From WLWS01 sp965243105 (lineage in GTDB: Bacteria > Pseudomonadota > Gammaproteobacteria > Eutrophobiales > Eutrophobiaceae): a DNA stretch of 64,000 bases. The number at the start of each line of letters is the position of its first letter. The stretch's first letter is position 1. The notes below the pieces were generated by a model. It saw only the letters and a list, made by a program, of their open reading frames with translations, was not told the DNA's origin and ran no database searches. Positions 33,908 to 42,857 of the stretch are shown one piece after another. The stretch covers positions 1,488,001-1,552,000 of the forward strand of contig CBDEUC010000003.1 in assembly GCA_965243105.1 (NCBI GenBank), in the 5' to 3' direction. Made by a program: the position numbers and the translations under genes.

Positions 33908-35131
33908 TTGAGGCGTCGCGAGCTGTTGCTGGGTGGCGCCGCACTTGCCCTTTCAGGCTGTCGCAATGACTACGGCAGCGGGCCTTTTAACCCCTGCATG
34001 GGTGGTTTGCCGGCAGAGTTAATGCAGCATGAACTGGTCACCCGTGCACTTGCCGGTATTGATGCAACACAGTACTGGGATGGTCATGTACATCTTATCG
34101 GCACCGGTGACAGCGATAGCGGGATATGGGTGAACCCGAATATGCAGCGACCCTGGCATGTTAAGCAATACCTGCAGTTCCGCTTCTATCTAAACGCTTC
34201 CTGCGCAAAGGGCGATGACGTCGATCGCGATTTCCTGAACAGGCTGCTTGCCCTGCACGCCGAGCTCCCTGGGGGCGCGCGACTGGTCCTGCTTGCCTTT
34301 GACTACAGCTATGATGAGAAAGGGCGGCTACAAAAAAGCAGTAGTGCCTTTCATACCCCGAACGACTATGCCGCGAAAGTTGCCGCTCTTCATTCAGGAA
34401 AACTGGAGTGGATCGCTTCCATTCATCCCTATCGACATGACTGTGTTGAAGCGCTTGAGCAAGCGGTAAGCCAGGGTGCACGGGCCGTCAAGTGGTTGCC
34501 GCCTGCGATGGGTATGAACCCGGCTTCCCGCCTGTGCGAACCTTTTTACAGGGCGATGAGAAAACACGATATTCCCCTGCTGGTTCATGCAGGGGAAGAA
34601 AAAGCGGTGCATGGTGCCAACACGCAGGACTACGGGAACCCGCTGCTGTTACGCAAGCCACTGGATATGGGAGTCAGGGTTATCGTTGCCCACTGTGCTT
34701 CACTGGGTCGATCACGCGATCTTGATGCTGGCAACACCGAGGTAGACAGCTTCGATCTCTTCTCGCGCATGATGCAGGAAAAAAAATACGAGGATCTCCT
34801 GCTTGGAGAAGTATCTGCAATGACCCAGGTTAACCGGCTGGGTAAACCACTGGACTCGATATTAAAAAACCAGCAGTGGCACCCTCGCCTGATCAATGCC
34901 TCTGACTACCCGCTGCCCGCGGTAATACCGCTTTTTTCTCTCGGCAAGATGGTGAAGCAGGGTTACATCACCAGCGAACAGGCAGAGGTGCTGGGCAAGG
35001 TTCGACAATACAATGCCCTGCTTTTTGACCTGCTATTAAAAAGAATGGTGCGAAAGGATGGCCTGGGCTTACAGGATATCGTCTTTAACACGCGACGGGT
35101 TTTTGAAAAACAATCAACTCGCGACTTTTAA
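33908..35131 (+). CDS. amidohydrolase-fold lipoprotein with Tat-like signal
   Basis: The protein has 407 residues and probably works in the periplasm or outer-membrane face as a metal-dependent hydrolase. It starts with TTG at 33908, directly after the tatC stop and behind GAGGAAG. The N-terminus has RRRELLLGG followed by a lipobox LSGC at 15-18, so it looks like a twin-arginine lipoprotein. The amidohydrolase fold shows DGHVHLIG (His60 and His62), a possible metal or active-site Lys in RAVKWLPP, VHAGEE, VIVAHCAS and NASDYPL. The substrate is unknown. Only the position links it to Tat. Confidence 0.75.
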   Translation: MRRRELLLGGAALALSGCRNDYGSGPFNPCMGGLPAELMQHELVTRALAGIDATQYWDGHVHLIGTGDSDSGIWVNPNMQRPWHVKQYLQFRFYLNASCAKGDDVDRDFLNRLLALHAELPGGARLVLLAFDYSYDEKGRLQKSSSAFHTPNDYAAKVAALHSGKLEWIASIHPYRHDCVEALEQAVSQGARAVKWLPPAMGMNPASRLCEPFYRAMRKHDIPLLVHAGEEKAVHGANTQDYGNPLLLRKPLDMGVRVIVAHCASLGRSRDLDAGNTEVDSFDLFSRMMQEKKYEDLLLGEVSAMTQVNRLGKPLDSILKNQQWHPRLINASDYPLPAVIPLFSLGKMVKQGYITSEQAEVLGKVRQYNALLFDLLLKRMVRKDGLGLQDIVFNTRRVFEKQSTRDF

Positions 35132-35154
35132 CCTGCGTGAACAGAGAAGCGGAC

Positions 35155-35225
35155 CCTCAGCGGAAGGGACGCCGCTGAGGAGCGTACATGGAAGTATTTA
35201 CAGCGTGTCCGCGCAATGTTTGCGC
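35155..35225. terminator. two hairpins between convergent genes (terminator candidates)
   Basis: CCTCAGCGG (35155-35163) pairs perfectly with CCGCTGAGG (35172-35180) over an 8-base loop. A second stem GCGCAA/TTGCGC (35211-35216 and 35220-35225) has a 3-base loop. They lie between the stop of the amidohydrolase and the convergent rhodanese gene. Neither is followed by a clean T-run, so Rho-independent termination is possible but not certain. Confidence 0.45.
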
Positions 35226-35252
35226 AGTTGTTAAAAGGCGTTCAGTACAAGG

Positions 35253-35717
35253 TTAAGACTGCACCCAGGGTAAACCATGAAACCGCCAGCCATTGACGCT
35301 ACTGCGGTGATGCTGCTCATCCTTGTCTCCTTCAAACCCCTCGGCCACGTTAAACACCTTCTCGTAACCGACGCTGGCCAGCATCTGCCCTGCCATCATT
35401 GAGCGCGCACCGCTGCGGCAAAGCACGAGAAGCGTCAGGTCCCGGGGTTCCTTGTTCGGGAACTGTTGCTTTAGCGTATATTCAACCTTGTCGATAAAAG
35501 CGGGATCGTCTTCCCAGGTCGGTGGCTCCTTCAGGGGTACAAACACCGAGCCCGGCACGTGACCAACATAGGCAAACTCCATGCTGGAACGCACATCCAG
35601 TATCACTGCATCTTCATCCTGCTGCAGCATCTCGGCTGCCTGTGGCGGGTTTACTTCTCCAATCATTTTTAATGCACCAATGTCGTGTGTCTTTCCTATA
35701 TTAAACACGTTTTGCAT
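35253..35717 (-). CDS. rhodanese-like domain protein
   Basis: This single-domain rhodanese-fold protein has 154 residues. It has AVILDVRSSMEFAYVGHVPGSVFVP and the active-site loop CRSGARS with the catalytic cysteine near residue 102. The start is ATG at 35717. Such proteins transfer sulfur from persulfide donors, but the in vivo acceptor is unknown. The start region lacks a signal peptide, so it is cytoplasmic. It is a lone gene divergent from ilvE. Confidence 0.85.
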   Translation of the reverse strand: MQNVFNIGKTHDIGALKMIGEVNPPQAAEMLQQDEDAVILDVRSSMEFAYVGHVPGSVFVPLKEPPTWEDDPAFIDKVEYTLKQQFPNKEPRDLTLLVLCRSGARSMMAGQMLASVGYEKVFNVAEGFEGDKDEQHHRSSVNGWRFHGLPWVQS

Positions 35718-35764
35718 GGCTTCAGAAAATAGTTATTGATAAAGCCTCATATGGACAATAGAAT

Positions 35765-35781
35765 TGATTGAAAATCAATCA
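35765..35781. promoter_or_regulatory. 7-base inverted repeat in the rhodanese-ilvE spacer
   Basis: TGATTGA-AAA-TCAATCA is a perfect inverted repeat. It lies 69 bases upstream of ilvE and 48 bases before the rhodanese start. TTGACT follows at 35795-35800 as a possible -35, without a good -10 at 17 bases. Its place in the divergent promoter region suggests an operator. Confidence 0.35.
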
Positions 35782-35849
35782 CCTAGCAAGAGCTTTGACT
35801 GTCGTTACAGCTCCGGGTGGTAAGAAAAACTATAAAAGGCGGAATTGTT

Positions 35850-36776
35850 ATGACGATGGCAGACCGGGACGGTCTTATCTGGTTCGACGGTGAATTTGTT
35901 CCCTGGCGGGATGCCCAGGTGCACGTACTTACACACACCCTGCATTACGGTATGGGCGTATTTGAAGGCATTCGCGCCTATCACACCGATCGGGGCCCTG
36001 CAGTATTTCGGCTGGATGACCACGTTCAACGCCTGTTCAACTCGGCTCATATCCTGAACATGCCCATGCCCTACGACTTCGCAACGATCGAGGCCGCCTG
36101 TCGTGATGCTATTACTAAAAACAGTCTTGATTCCTGCTACATCAGGCCGGTTGTGTTTTACGGATCAGAAGGAATGGGACTGCGTGCAGACACGCTGAAA
36201 ACACACGTTGCCATTGCCGCCTGGGAATGGGGTGCGTACCTTGGAGCGGAAGGTCTTGAAAAAGGTATTCGAATCCACACCTCGTCCTTTACCAGGCATC
36301 ATGTGAATATTTCCATGTGCAAGGCAAAAGCAAATGGCCACTACATCAACTCCATGCTGGCATTGCAGGAAGCCCTGCAAAACGGCTACGACGAGGCCCT
36401 GCTACTGGACGCCGAGGGCTATGTTGCTGAAGGCAGTGGAGAAAATATCTTTATCGTGAGAAATGGCGTTATTTATACGCCTGATCTGACTTCCGCGCTT
36501 GAAGGCATTACACGGGACGCAATCGTTCAGCTGGCGAAAGATGCAGGCTATACTATCGTGGAGAAAAGAATCACCCGCGATGAAATTTATATTGCGGACG
36601 AGGCCTTCTTTACAGGTACTGCGGCAGAAGTGACGCCCGTCAGGGAGCTTGATAACAGGGCTATTGGCGATGGCGTTCGCGGCCCGGTTACTGAAAAGCT
36701 GCAGGAGATGTTCTTTGACATCGCCAATGGCCGCAATGATAAATACTCACAATGGCTGACCTATATAAATGAGTGA
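35850..36776 (+). CDS. ilvE: IlvE, branched-chain amino acid aminotransferase
   Basis: This fold-type IV PLP enzyme of 308 residues performs the last step of leucine, isoleucine and valine synthesis. It has VLTHTLHYGMGVFEGIRAY at the start, the PLP lysine in SMCKAKANGHYINSM (about residue 158), EGYVAEGSGENIF, and TGTAAEVTPV near the end. I chose ATG at 35850 with AAGGCGGA upstream. Its last eight bases overlap the next gene. In Pseudomonas ilvE likewise precedes the core lipopolysaccharide genes. Confidence 0.94.
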   Translation: MTMADRDGLIWFDGEFVPWRDAQVHVLTHTLHYGMGVFEGIRAYHTDRGPAVFRLDDHVQRLFNSAHILNMPMPYDFATIEAACRDAITKNSLDSCYIRPVVFYGSEGMGLRADTLKTHVAIAAWEWGAYLGAEGLEKGIRIHTSSFTRHHVNISMCKAKANGHYINSMLALQEALQNGYDEALLLDAEGYVAEGSGENIFIVRNGVIYTPDLTSALEGITRDAIVQLAKDAGYTIVEKRITRDEIYIADEAFFTGTAAEVTPVRELDNRAIGDGVRGPVTEKLQEMFFDIANGRNDKYSQWLTYINE

Positions 36777-36972
36777 TACCGGCACCACGGAAAACAGCGC
36801 TGCACCCGCGGCTGGCACTGTCTTTGAAATATCCAGGAAGGATCTGCCATTGCACTGCCCAACTCCCGAGCAGAGCCTGTGGAATTCCCATCCAAGGGTT
36901 TACCTTCCCATCGAGGACAGCGGTAGCGCGAAGTGCCCTTATTGCGGTTCCGACTACACCCTGAAAGACTGA
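36769..36972 (+). CDS. zinc-finger (zf-CHCC type) small protein
   Basis: The protein has 67 residues. It carries a Cys-His-Cys-Cys zinc-binding set: Cys in LHCPTPEQ, His in NSHPRV, and CPYCGSDY near the end. The same fold is found in the C-terminal part of mitochondrial complex I subunit NDUFS6. In proteobacteria it often follows ilvE and precedes lipopolysaccharide genes. Function is unknown. It overlaps ilvE by eight bases. Confidence 0.82.
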   Translation: MSDTGTTENSAAPAAGTVFEISRKDLPLHCPTPEQSLWNSHPRVYLPIEDSGSAKCPYCGSDYTLKD

Positions 36973-36985
36973 CGCCCTTCGGCCT

Positions 36986-37897
36986 TTGACTGCCACCGCA
37001 GAATCAAGACGAATAATCTGGCGTTTCTCCGACAGTCGCGCCGGCCACGATAGCCAGAGCCTTGGGCTCGTGTCTGCCCTTGCAGACCTGTGCGATTGTG
37101 AAGTGCATGAAATTGGCGTGCCCTTTGAAATGGAGAATTACTGGCAGGCTTTTCGCAAGAACCTCGAACCGGTGAAAGCACTGCCCGATCCGGATCTCCT
37201 TGTCGGTGCCGGTCATGCCACCCACTTTCCAATGTTGGCCTGCCGGCTTGCCCGTGGCGGAAAAGTTTGCGTGATCATGTCTCCCTCGCTGCCACGCTGG
37301 TTGTTTGATCTCTGTCTTTTGCCCGAACACGACAGGCCAGGGCAAGCTGACAACACTATCGTCACCATGGGCCCACTCAACAGTATTCAACCACAGGAAA
37401 ACAGGGACGAGAAAAAAGGCCTGGTCCTGGTGGGTGGCCAGTCAAAACATTTTCTCTGGAGCAATACCTTAATTCTTGACCAGATAAAGGGCATCCTGGA
37501 AACCGGCTTCCAGTGGGTTGTGTCTGACTCGCCCAGAACACCGCCCATCATGCGCGAGCAGCTCAGGCGAATGGCTGAAGAGGGCATCGACTATCGCCCC
37601 TATGAAGATCACCCTGCGCGGGAATTAATGCAGGATGTTGCACAGATCTGGGTGAGCGAAGACAGCATGTCCATGATATTTGAAGCCCTTTCCACGGGTG
37701 CAGCCGTGGGAGTCATGAGGTTGCGACCAAGAAGAAAGTCCCGTCTTGGAAACGTGGCCACAACGCTCTTTGAAAAAAACCTGCTTACCCTGTATGACCA
37801 CTACCAGGGCAAAGAACAGCTTCCATCTCCGTCGCAGGTGCTACAGGAGTCGCAGCGAGTGGCCCGAACGGTCGCTGAAAAACTGGACTGGATGTGA
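36986..37897 (+). CDS. mitochondrial-fission ELM1-like protein (DUF1022)
   Basis: The protein has 303 residues and belongs to the ELM1/DUF1022 family, which adopts a GT-B glycosyltransferase-like fold. It has IWRFSDSRAGHDSQSLGL at the start, LLVGAGHATHFPML, the VGGQSKHFLWS segment and a DSMSMIFEALSTGAAVGVM motif typical of nucleotide-sugar-binding GT-B C-domains. It sits among glycosyltransferases, which supports a role in envelope polysaccharide or lipopolysaccharide core synthesis. The start appears to be TTG at 36986 with no good ribosome-binding site. Confidence 0.82.
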   Translation: MTATAESRRIIWRFSDSRAGHDSQSLGLVSALADLCDCEVHEIGVPFEMENYWQAFRKNLEPVKALPDPDLLVGAGHATHFPMLACRLARGGKVCVIMSPSLPRWLFDLCLLPEHDRPGQADNTIVTMGPLNSIQPQENRDEKKGLVLVGGQSKHFLWSNTLILDQIKGILETGFQWVVSDSPRTPPIMREQLRRMAEEGIDYRPYEDHPARELMQDVAQIWVSEDSMSMIFEALSTGAAVGVMRLRPRRKSRLGNVATTLFEKNLLTLYDHYQGKEQLPSPSQVLQESQRVARTVAEKLDWM

Positions 37898-39021
37898 CAG
37901 CAAGGCCGCTCTGCGTAGTACAAACCCTGCCTGCGCTTAACTCCGGCGGAGTGGAGCGAGGCACCCTTGATGTTGCTGCTGAACTGGTAAAACAAGGACA
38001 CCGTGCACTGGTTGTCTCGGCGGGCGGCAGGATGGTGGATGAGCTCGTCGAATCCGGCGCAGAACATATTGAGCTGGATATTGGAAAAAAATCACCCCTC
38101 GGATATCGATACGTAAGCACGCTTGCAAGCTTGTTTTCCCGGGAAAATGTCGACATCGTCCACAGCCGTTCCCGTTTTCCAGCCTGGCTCAGCTACCTGG
38201 CCTGGCGCAAGTTACACAGGAACAACCCGGCCACGTCACCCGCCTTTATCACCAGCGTGCACGGGCCCTACACGGTCAACGCCTACAGCAAGATCATGCT
38301 GCGCGGGGAACGCATTATTGCCATTTCAGATTTCATCAGGGACTACATTGAATCCAACTACCCGGGAACTGACATGAGCAGGGTTACCGTGATCCATCGC
38401 GGCATCGATCCAGAAAAGTTTCCACATGGCTACAGCGCCCCCGATCAATGGCGGTCCTCGTGGCAGGCTTCCCTGCCAATGAAAGATTACGAACTGCTGC
38501 TTACATTACCTGCCAGGATCACTCGATGGAAAGGCCAGGAGGATTTCATTCATGCGGTTAATCACATAAAAAAGATGGGCGTGCGAGTGCTGGGGGTGAT
38601 TGCCGGGGGTGTCGAAAAAAGACGTGCCCGCTTTCAGCAGGAGCTGCTTGACCTGGCCAGGCAACTGGGGCTTGAACAAAACATTTATTTCTGTGGCCAT
38701 CGAAACGACCTGCGCGAGATCATGAGCTTTTCTGATATTGTTTTCTCCCTGTCACGGGAGCCGGAAGCTTTTGGTCGTACTTCCATGGAAGCACTCGCAC
38801 TTGGTAAGCCAGTGGTCGCCTATGACCATGGTGGAGCAAGCGAAGTCTTGCGTCCCCTGTTCGCTGAAGGACTCGTCCCGGCAATGGATGTAGAAGCAGC
38901 CGCGCAAAAGGCCGTGGAAATATATCGCAACGCCCCCACCGTGACTGACAGGCAGCTATTTACCCTGCAGGACATGCTGGATAAAACCCTGGATCTTTAT
39001 GAATCCGTCAGCGGCAAGTAA
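37894..39021 (+). CDS. glycosyltransferase family 4
   Basis: This retaining GT-B glycosyltransferase has 375 residues. It has SGGVERGTLDVAAEL near the N-terminus (acceptor/nucleotide loop), VTVIHRGID and LPARITRWKGQEDFI in the hinge, and the E-x7-E motif EPEAFGRTSMEAL with ALGKPVVAYDHGG near the C-terminus. The GTG start at 37894 overlaps the previous stop by four bases. Sugar donor and acceptor cannot be told from sequence. The context points to lipopolysaccharide core or another cell-surface glycan. Confidence 0.88.
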   Translation: MTARPLCVVQTLPALNSGGVERGTLDVAAELVKQGHRALVVSAGGRMVDELVESGAEHIELDIGKKSPLGYRYVSTLASLFSRENVDIVHSRSRFPAWLSYLAWRKLHRNNPATSPAFITSVHGPYTVNAYSKIMLRGERIIAISDFIRDYIESNYPGTDMSRVTVIHRGIDPEKFPHGYSAPDQWRSSWQASLPMKDYELLLTLPARITRWKGQEDFIHAVNHIKKMGVRVLGVIAGGVEKRRARFQQELLDLARQLGLEQNIYFCGHRNDLREIMSFSDIVFSLSREPEAFGRTSMEALALGKPVVAYDHGGASEVLRPLFAEGLVPAMDVEAAAQKAVEIYRNAPTVTDRQLFTLQDMLDKTLDLYESVSGK

Positions 39022-39949
39022 GCATGCACCCGGGCAAACCATCGTGGTTTGTATTCCCACCTGCCGTCGCCTGCAACTCCTGCAGGACTGTCTTACTTCC
39101 ATCAGCAGGGTGCGGGTACCTGCGGGTGCGAAGATCAGCGTGCTGGTCGTGGATAACGACGGAACAGGCAGTGCGCGCTCGCTGGTGCAGGAAGTTTCTG
39201 CAACATACCCGTTTTCAACACACTATTTTATCGAGGCGGAACGGGGACTGGCCAGCGTTCGCAACCGCCTGGTTAAAGAAGCTATGGCGCTTGGCGCAGA
39301 CTACCTCGCCTTTATTGACGATGATGAACAGGCCAGCGAGGAATGGTTAAGCCGACATATCGACCTGCTTGAAACGCAGCGGGCTGACGTCAGCTGCGGT
39401 CCGGTTCGCCCGGTGGGGGCGAGCCTGGTGGTACAGGGCAAAAAGCCACATCCCACAGGTTCTGTACCAAGGCATGTCTCTGCCAATAATGTCGTTATCA
39501 GTAGCAGGCTTGTTTCCTTGCAGGGCCTTGAGTTTGATACTTTTTACAATTTTATCGGCGGCGAAGATTTCGATTTTTTTGAGCGCTCCAGGGATCTTGG
39601 TAACCGGCACCTGTGGTGCGAGGAAGCTTTCGTGGAGGAAACAATCACCGCGGAGCGGGATAACTTCAGCTACCTTTTTTATCGTCACTATACCGGTGGT
39701 ATTAATGCGGTTAAGCGATCCAGGAAAAAACGCTCCACCATCGGCGCCTGCTTACGCTTTATACCAAAAGCAATCGGCAAGTTGCTTGGTGCCCTGGTTT
39801 ATTTTCTGCTGTCATTGCTGGGACTGAGAAAAATCCCGCTTGCCATCGCGACAAAAAAACTGGCAAGCGGCATTGGCTACATCGCCGGCCTGTTGAATGT
39901 CAACGCGGCCAGGTACGCTTCCGATCCCGCTGAACAAGCAAAGGCCTGA
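38999..39949 (+). CDS. glycosyltransferase family 2
   Basis: This inverting GT-A enzyme has 316 residues. It shows VVCIPTCRRLQLLQDCL, the nucleotide-binding VLVVDNDG, the acidic metal motif FIDDDEQAS (about residues 98-106) and GGEDFDFFERSRDLG. A hydrophobic helix near residues 255-275 may anchor it to the membrane. It starts with ATG at 38999 and overlaps the upstream gene by 23 bases. The sugar is unknown. Confidence 0.87.
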   Translation: MNPSAASKHAPGQTIVVCIPTCRRLQLLQDCLTSISRVRVPAGAKISVLVVDNDGTGSARSLVQEVSATYPFSTHYFIEAERGLASVRNRLVKEAMALGADYLAFIDDDEQASEEWLSRHIDLLETQRADVSCGPVRPVGASLVVQGKKPHPTGSVPRHVSANNVVISSRLVSLQGLEFDTFYNFIGGEDFDFFERSRDLGNRHLWCEEAFVEETITAERDNFSYLFYRHYTGGINAVKRSRKKRSTIGACLRFIPKAIGKLLGALVYFLLSLLGLRKIPLAIATKKLASGIGYIAGLLNVNAARYASDPAEQAKA

Positions 39950-39954
39950 CGCAC

Positions 39955-40944
39955 TTGGCACATAGAAAGATCCTGGTAATCAAGCTTGGCGCGCTGGGCG
40001 ACATGCTGATGGCAACACCGGCCATTTCAGCCATATGCGAAAAACACCAGGACGATGAAACCTGGCTGTTCACTTCCAGCAACTTTGTTTCCCTGTTCAG
40101 CTCCTGGCCCGGCCTTCAAACAACAGGAATGCCCCGTTCCGGTTTTCTAGCCGCCTGCAAAAGCATCAGCTGGATCCGCGCACAGGGTTTTGATCGTATC
40201 TATGACCTGCAATCCAGTGACCGAAGCCGGGTGTATTGCATGTTATCGGGCTCAAGGGAAATCGTTGGCAACCACGACCGCTATCCATACACCATACATC
40301 CCGGCGAAAGTTATCATGGCCAGTGTCATATCAGCGAGTGGCACAGGCGGGTTCTCGATGCCGCCGGCGTCCCTGTCGGTACCCGCGCGCCATGGCTTCC
40401 GGAAACGGAGGAAGGAAAAGACAGGGTGACAAACTGGCTTAACAGCGAGGGATTAACGGGCGAAAGAATTGTTCTTATGCACGCCGGGGCCAGCCCGGGA
40501 CGACCGGAAAAGCGCTGGCCCTATTACCGCGAACTGGCTCAAAAAATCGAAGCTGCGGGCCTTCGAGTAGTATGGCTCGGCAGTGATGCAGAACTGGAAA
40601 CAAACCGGCAGCTATCCCGATCGGCGGGTATTGATGCGAGCGGCCTGTTTAGCATCAGCGAACTCGTGGAGCTCGGTCGGCACGCTGCCTTTTCTGTCAC
40701 CAATGATTCCGGGCCGATGCATGCCCTTTCCTGTGCCGGCACCGCGGTGTACTCCCTGTTTGGTCCAAGTGACTGGACACGTAACCATGCCATTGGCCAG
40801 CAGGATCATGTAGTCGCGCTTAACAGGAGTAACGCTGTATGGCAGGCGAAGGATTTTACACCGGAACAGGCCGCGGACCTCGGGCAGATCAGTGCAGAGA
40901 TGCTCTGGGCCCTGTTACTTAAAGAGAAGCGTATAGAGATTTAA
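39955..40944 (+). CDS. glycosyltransferase family 9 (heptosyltransferase-like)
   Basis: The protein has 329 residues, of the ADP-heptose transferase family. It begins with KILVIKLGALGDMLMATPAI, contains MHAGASPGRPEKRWPY and the C-terminal SVTNDSGPMHALSCAGTAVYSLFGPSD. It may add a heptose or related sugar to the inner core. It starts with TTG at 39955, five bases after the previous stop. Its last 26 bases overlap the convergent gene on the other strand. Confidence 0.88.
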   Translation: MAHRKILVIKLGALGDMLMATPAISAICEKHQDDETWLFTSSNFVSLFSSWPGLQTTGMPRSGFLAACKSISWIRAQGFDRIYDLQSSDRSRVYCMLSGSREIVGNHDRYPYTIHPGESYHGQCHISEWHRRVLDAAGVPVGTRAPWLPETEEGKDRVTNWLNSEGLTGERIVLMHAGASPGRPEKRWPYYRELAQKIEAAGLRVVWLGSDAELETNRQLSRSAGIDASGLFSISELVELGRHAAFSVTNDSGPMHALSCAGTAVYSLFGPSDWTRNHAIGQQDHVVALNRSNAVWQAKDFTPEQAADLGQISAEMLWALLLKEKRIEI

Positions 40945-41941
40945 ACCGGGGAATGATGACTTCTTTGCTGTAATTACTTTTGAATACCTGCTGCGCATTA
41001 TTGCCCCTGCGCAGCCTTTCCTGTCTCGAGGAAAGCGCCTGCTCCAGCGCCGAGCGCATTGAATTTTCATCATCGATATCACACAGCCAGGCAGTTTCAT
41101 CGCTCAATATTTCCCGGGGGCCCTGGCTTCTTGTTGACACTATCGGCATACCCGCCGCCATTGCCTCCAGCACAACGATGCCAAAAGGTTCATCAAGCGA
41201 CGGCAGGACAAAAATATCGCCCCTGCTGAGAAAATCTTCCACGTTTTCTATCCAGCCGGCCAGCCTTACACGCTCCTGTAAACCAAGTTCATTGATCATG
41301 CCCTGCAGTCTTTGCCGCTCCGGACCACTGCCGCCGATCTCCAGCCGCAGCTTGCTGTTTTCCAGGCCCGCAAAAGCGCCAAGTAACACGTGAAAGCCCT
41401 TTTTCTCTACCAGCCTTCCCACGCTGACCAGCCGTAGTTCCTCGCGGTCACCGGCCAGCGGCCTGTGGCTGATATCAAGCGGGGAAAAATGACGGATAAG
41501 GGTGATTTTCTCTCGTGGAAAACCCCTCGAGACATAGTAATCAAGCTGCGCGTGGGTCGGCGGCACAAGCTTGCTGACGTACCTGTAGTACTTCAGGTCA
41601 ATATAATTGTGCGTGGTCACCACCAGCGGCAAGCCAAGTGCATCACAGGCCTTACCTGCCAGCAGGGCTCCACGAGCCAGGTGAGCCTGCACCACCTCGC
41701 TTGAATGTTCTACAAGCAGCTTTCTTATCTTCGCCTTTGCCAGGAAATCCCAGCTTCCAAGTACGCGTATTGACTCCAGCCTGATCCCGGGCCTGTTCTG
41801 AAGAAGCCTTGCGGCCTCAGAACCCTGTTGGCATATAGCCTGTACGTTTTCGCCGGATTCCGCGAGGGCGATACAGAAGTCGACAAAGAGCCTCTCGGCG
41901 CCGCCGAATTTCTTTGCCAACATTACCTGGGTGATATTCAT
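40919..41941 (-). CDS. glycosyltransferase family 4 (WaaG-like)
   Basis: The protein has 340 residues, GT-B fold, with an N-terminal KFGGAERLFVDF loop, VSVGRLVEKKGFHVLL in the hinge and LDEPFGIVVLEAMAAGMPIV as the E-x7-E donor site. It begins with ATG at 41941 and its stop overlaps the convergent GT9 gene. It lies one base from the neighbouring GT9 start and so is probably the second gene of the GT9-GT4 pair. A lipopolysaccharide core role is inferred from neighbours. Confidence 0.88.
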   Translation of the reverse strand: MNITQVMLAKKFGGAERLFVDFCIALAESGENVQAICQQGSEAARLLQNRPGIRLESIRVLGSWDFLAKAKIRKLLVEHSSEVVQAHLARGALLAGKACDALGLPLVVTTHNYIDLKYYRYVSKLVPPTHAQLDYYVSRGFPREKITLIRHFSPLDISHRPLAGDREELRLVSVGRLVEKKGFHVLLGAFAGLENSKLRLEIGGSGPERQRLQGMINELGLQERVRLAGWIENVEDFLSRGDIFVLPSLDEPFGIVVLEAMAAGMPIVSTRSQGPREILSDETAWLCDIDDENSMRSALEQALSSRQERLRRGNNAQQVFKSNYSKEVIIPRFKSLYASL

Positions 41942-42856
41942 TCAGCTATTTAACACTACCCTTATGCTTTGTTCTGCCGTATCGACCGGGATGTTTCGCG
42001 CATCCCCGTCCTTGCCTTCAAGATAGTGTGCAGAAGGACCCCATGGCAAACATCGTGACGGTTGATCAACACTAAAAAATGTCAGGGTCGGTGACCCGAC
42101 GGCGCCGGCTACGTGACCAAGCCCGGAGTCACTACCAACGAACATGTCTGATTTCTGTAATAGTGCTGCAGCCTCCAGCAATGCAGTTTTACCTGCAACG
42201 TCAAGCACCGGCAGCTGAAGCTGCCCGGTAATTTCCCCGGTAAGAGCACTGTCCTCTGCACTTCCAAGAAGAAGCACACCATCAAACTCATCTGCAAGCC
42301 TGTTAGCCAGGGCGGCGTAATTTTCCGTTGGCCAGAATTTCCTGGGGTTCTTGCCACCACAACCTGGTGCCATGGCCAGTACACGCTTCATTCCTGATTT
42401 AGTTAAGGTGGCGTCAGCTGCCGCAAGCAATTCTTCATTCAGCCAGGTTGTCGTTGCCGGGATGGTTCTGTCTTTATGAATGTTTTTTATTACACCCATG
42501 AACCCCTCTATTGCATGTGGGCCATAGCTTTCTGCTTTTCTCTTGGTGAACTTTTCCTCACCCCGCATCACCAGGGTAAGACCATCGGTTCTCAGGTCGA
42601 CGATTTTATCGTAGCGGGTTTTCCACAGCTCTCCAAGAAGCGCGGGCGCGCCCCTGAGGAAACGGGTCTTGTCCTTGAAATAAAACTTTCCCCGGTACGG
42701 ACAGTGCTGAAAAATATCCGATGAACGGCCATCGGCCACGATATCTATTTGAGCGTCCGGATAAGCCTGGTGCAGTGCCTGCAATACGGGGGTTGTCATT
42801 ACCGCATCCCCGACGCAGCTCAGGCCAATAAATAGTATGCGCTGTTTATCTTCCAT
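41942..42856 (-). CDS. glycosyltransferase family 9 (heptosyltransferase-like)
   Basis: The protein has 304 residues and is related to WaaC/WaaF. It has ILFIGLSCVGDAVMTTPVLQALHQ at the start, MAPGCGGKNPRKFWP, and VGSDSGLGHVAGAVGSPTL near the C-terminus. The start is ATG at 42856, one base after the mnmE stop. An in-frame extension into mnmE to 42967 shows no family sequence. It is transcribed from the mnmE side with the GT4 gene and is convergent with the ilvE-side cluster. Confidence 0.87.
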   Translation of the reverse strand: MEDKQRILFIGLSCVGDAVMTTPVLQALHQAYPDAQIDIVADGRSSDIFQHCPYRGKFYFKDKTRFLRGAPALLGELWKTRYDKIVDLRTDGLTLVMRGEEKFTKRKAESYGPHAIEGFMGVIKNIHKDRTIPATTTWLNEELLAAADATLTKSGMKRVLAMAPGCGGKNPRKFWPTENYAALANRLADEFDGVLLLGSAEDSALTGEITGQLQLPVLDVAGKTALLEAAALLQKSDMFVGSDSGLGHVAGAVGSPTLTFFSVDQPSRCLPWGPSAHYLEGKDGDARNIPVDTAEQSIRVVLNS

Positions 42857-42857
42857 C

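Noticed and set aside
36954..37390. minus-strand open frames opposite the ELM1-like gene
   Set aside because: They show only mirrored codon structure; the plus-strand gene has family motifs and couples to the next gene by a GTGA overlap.
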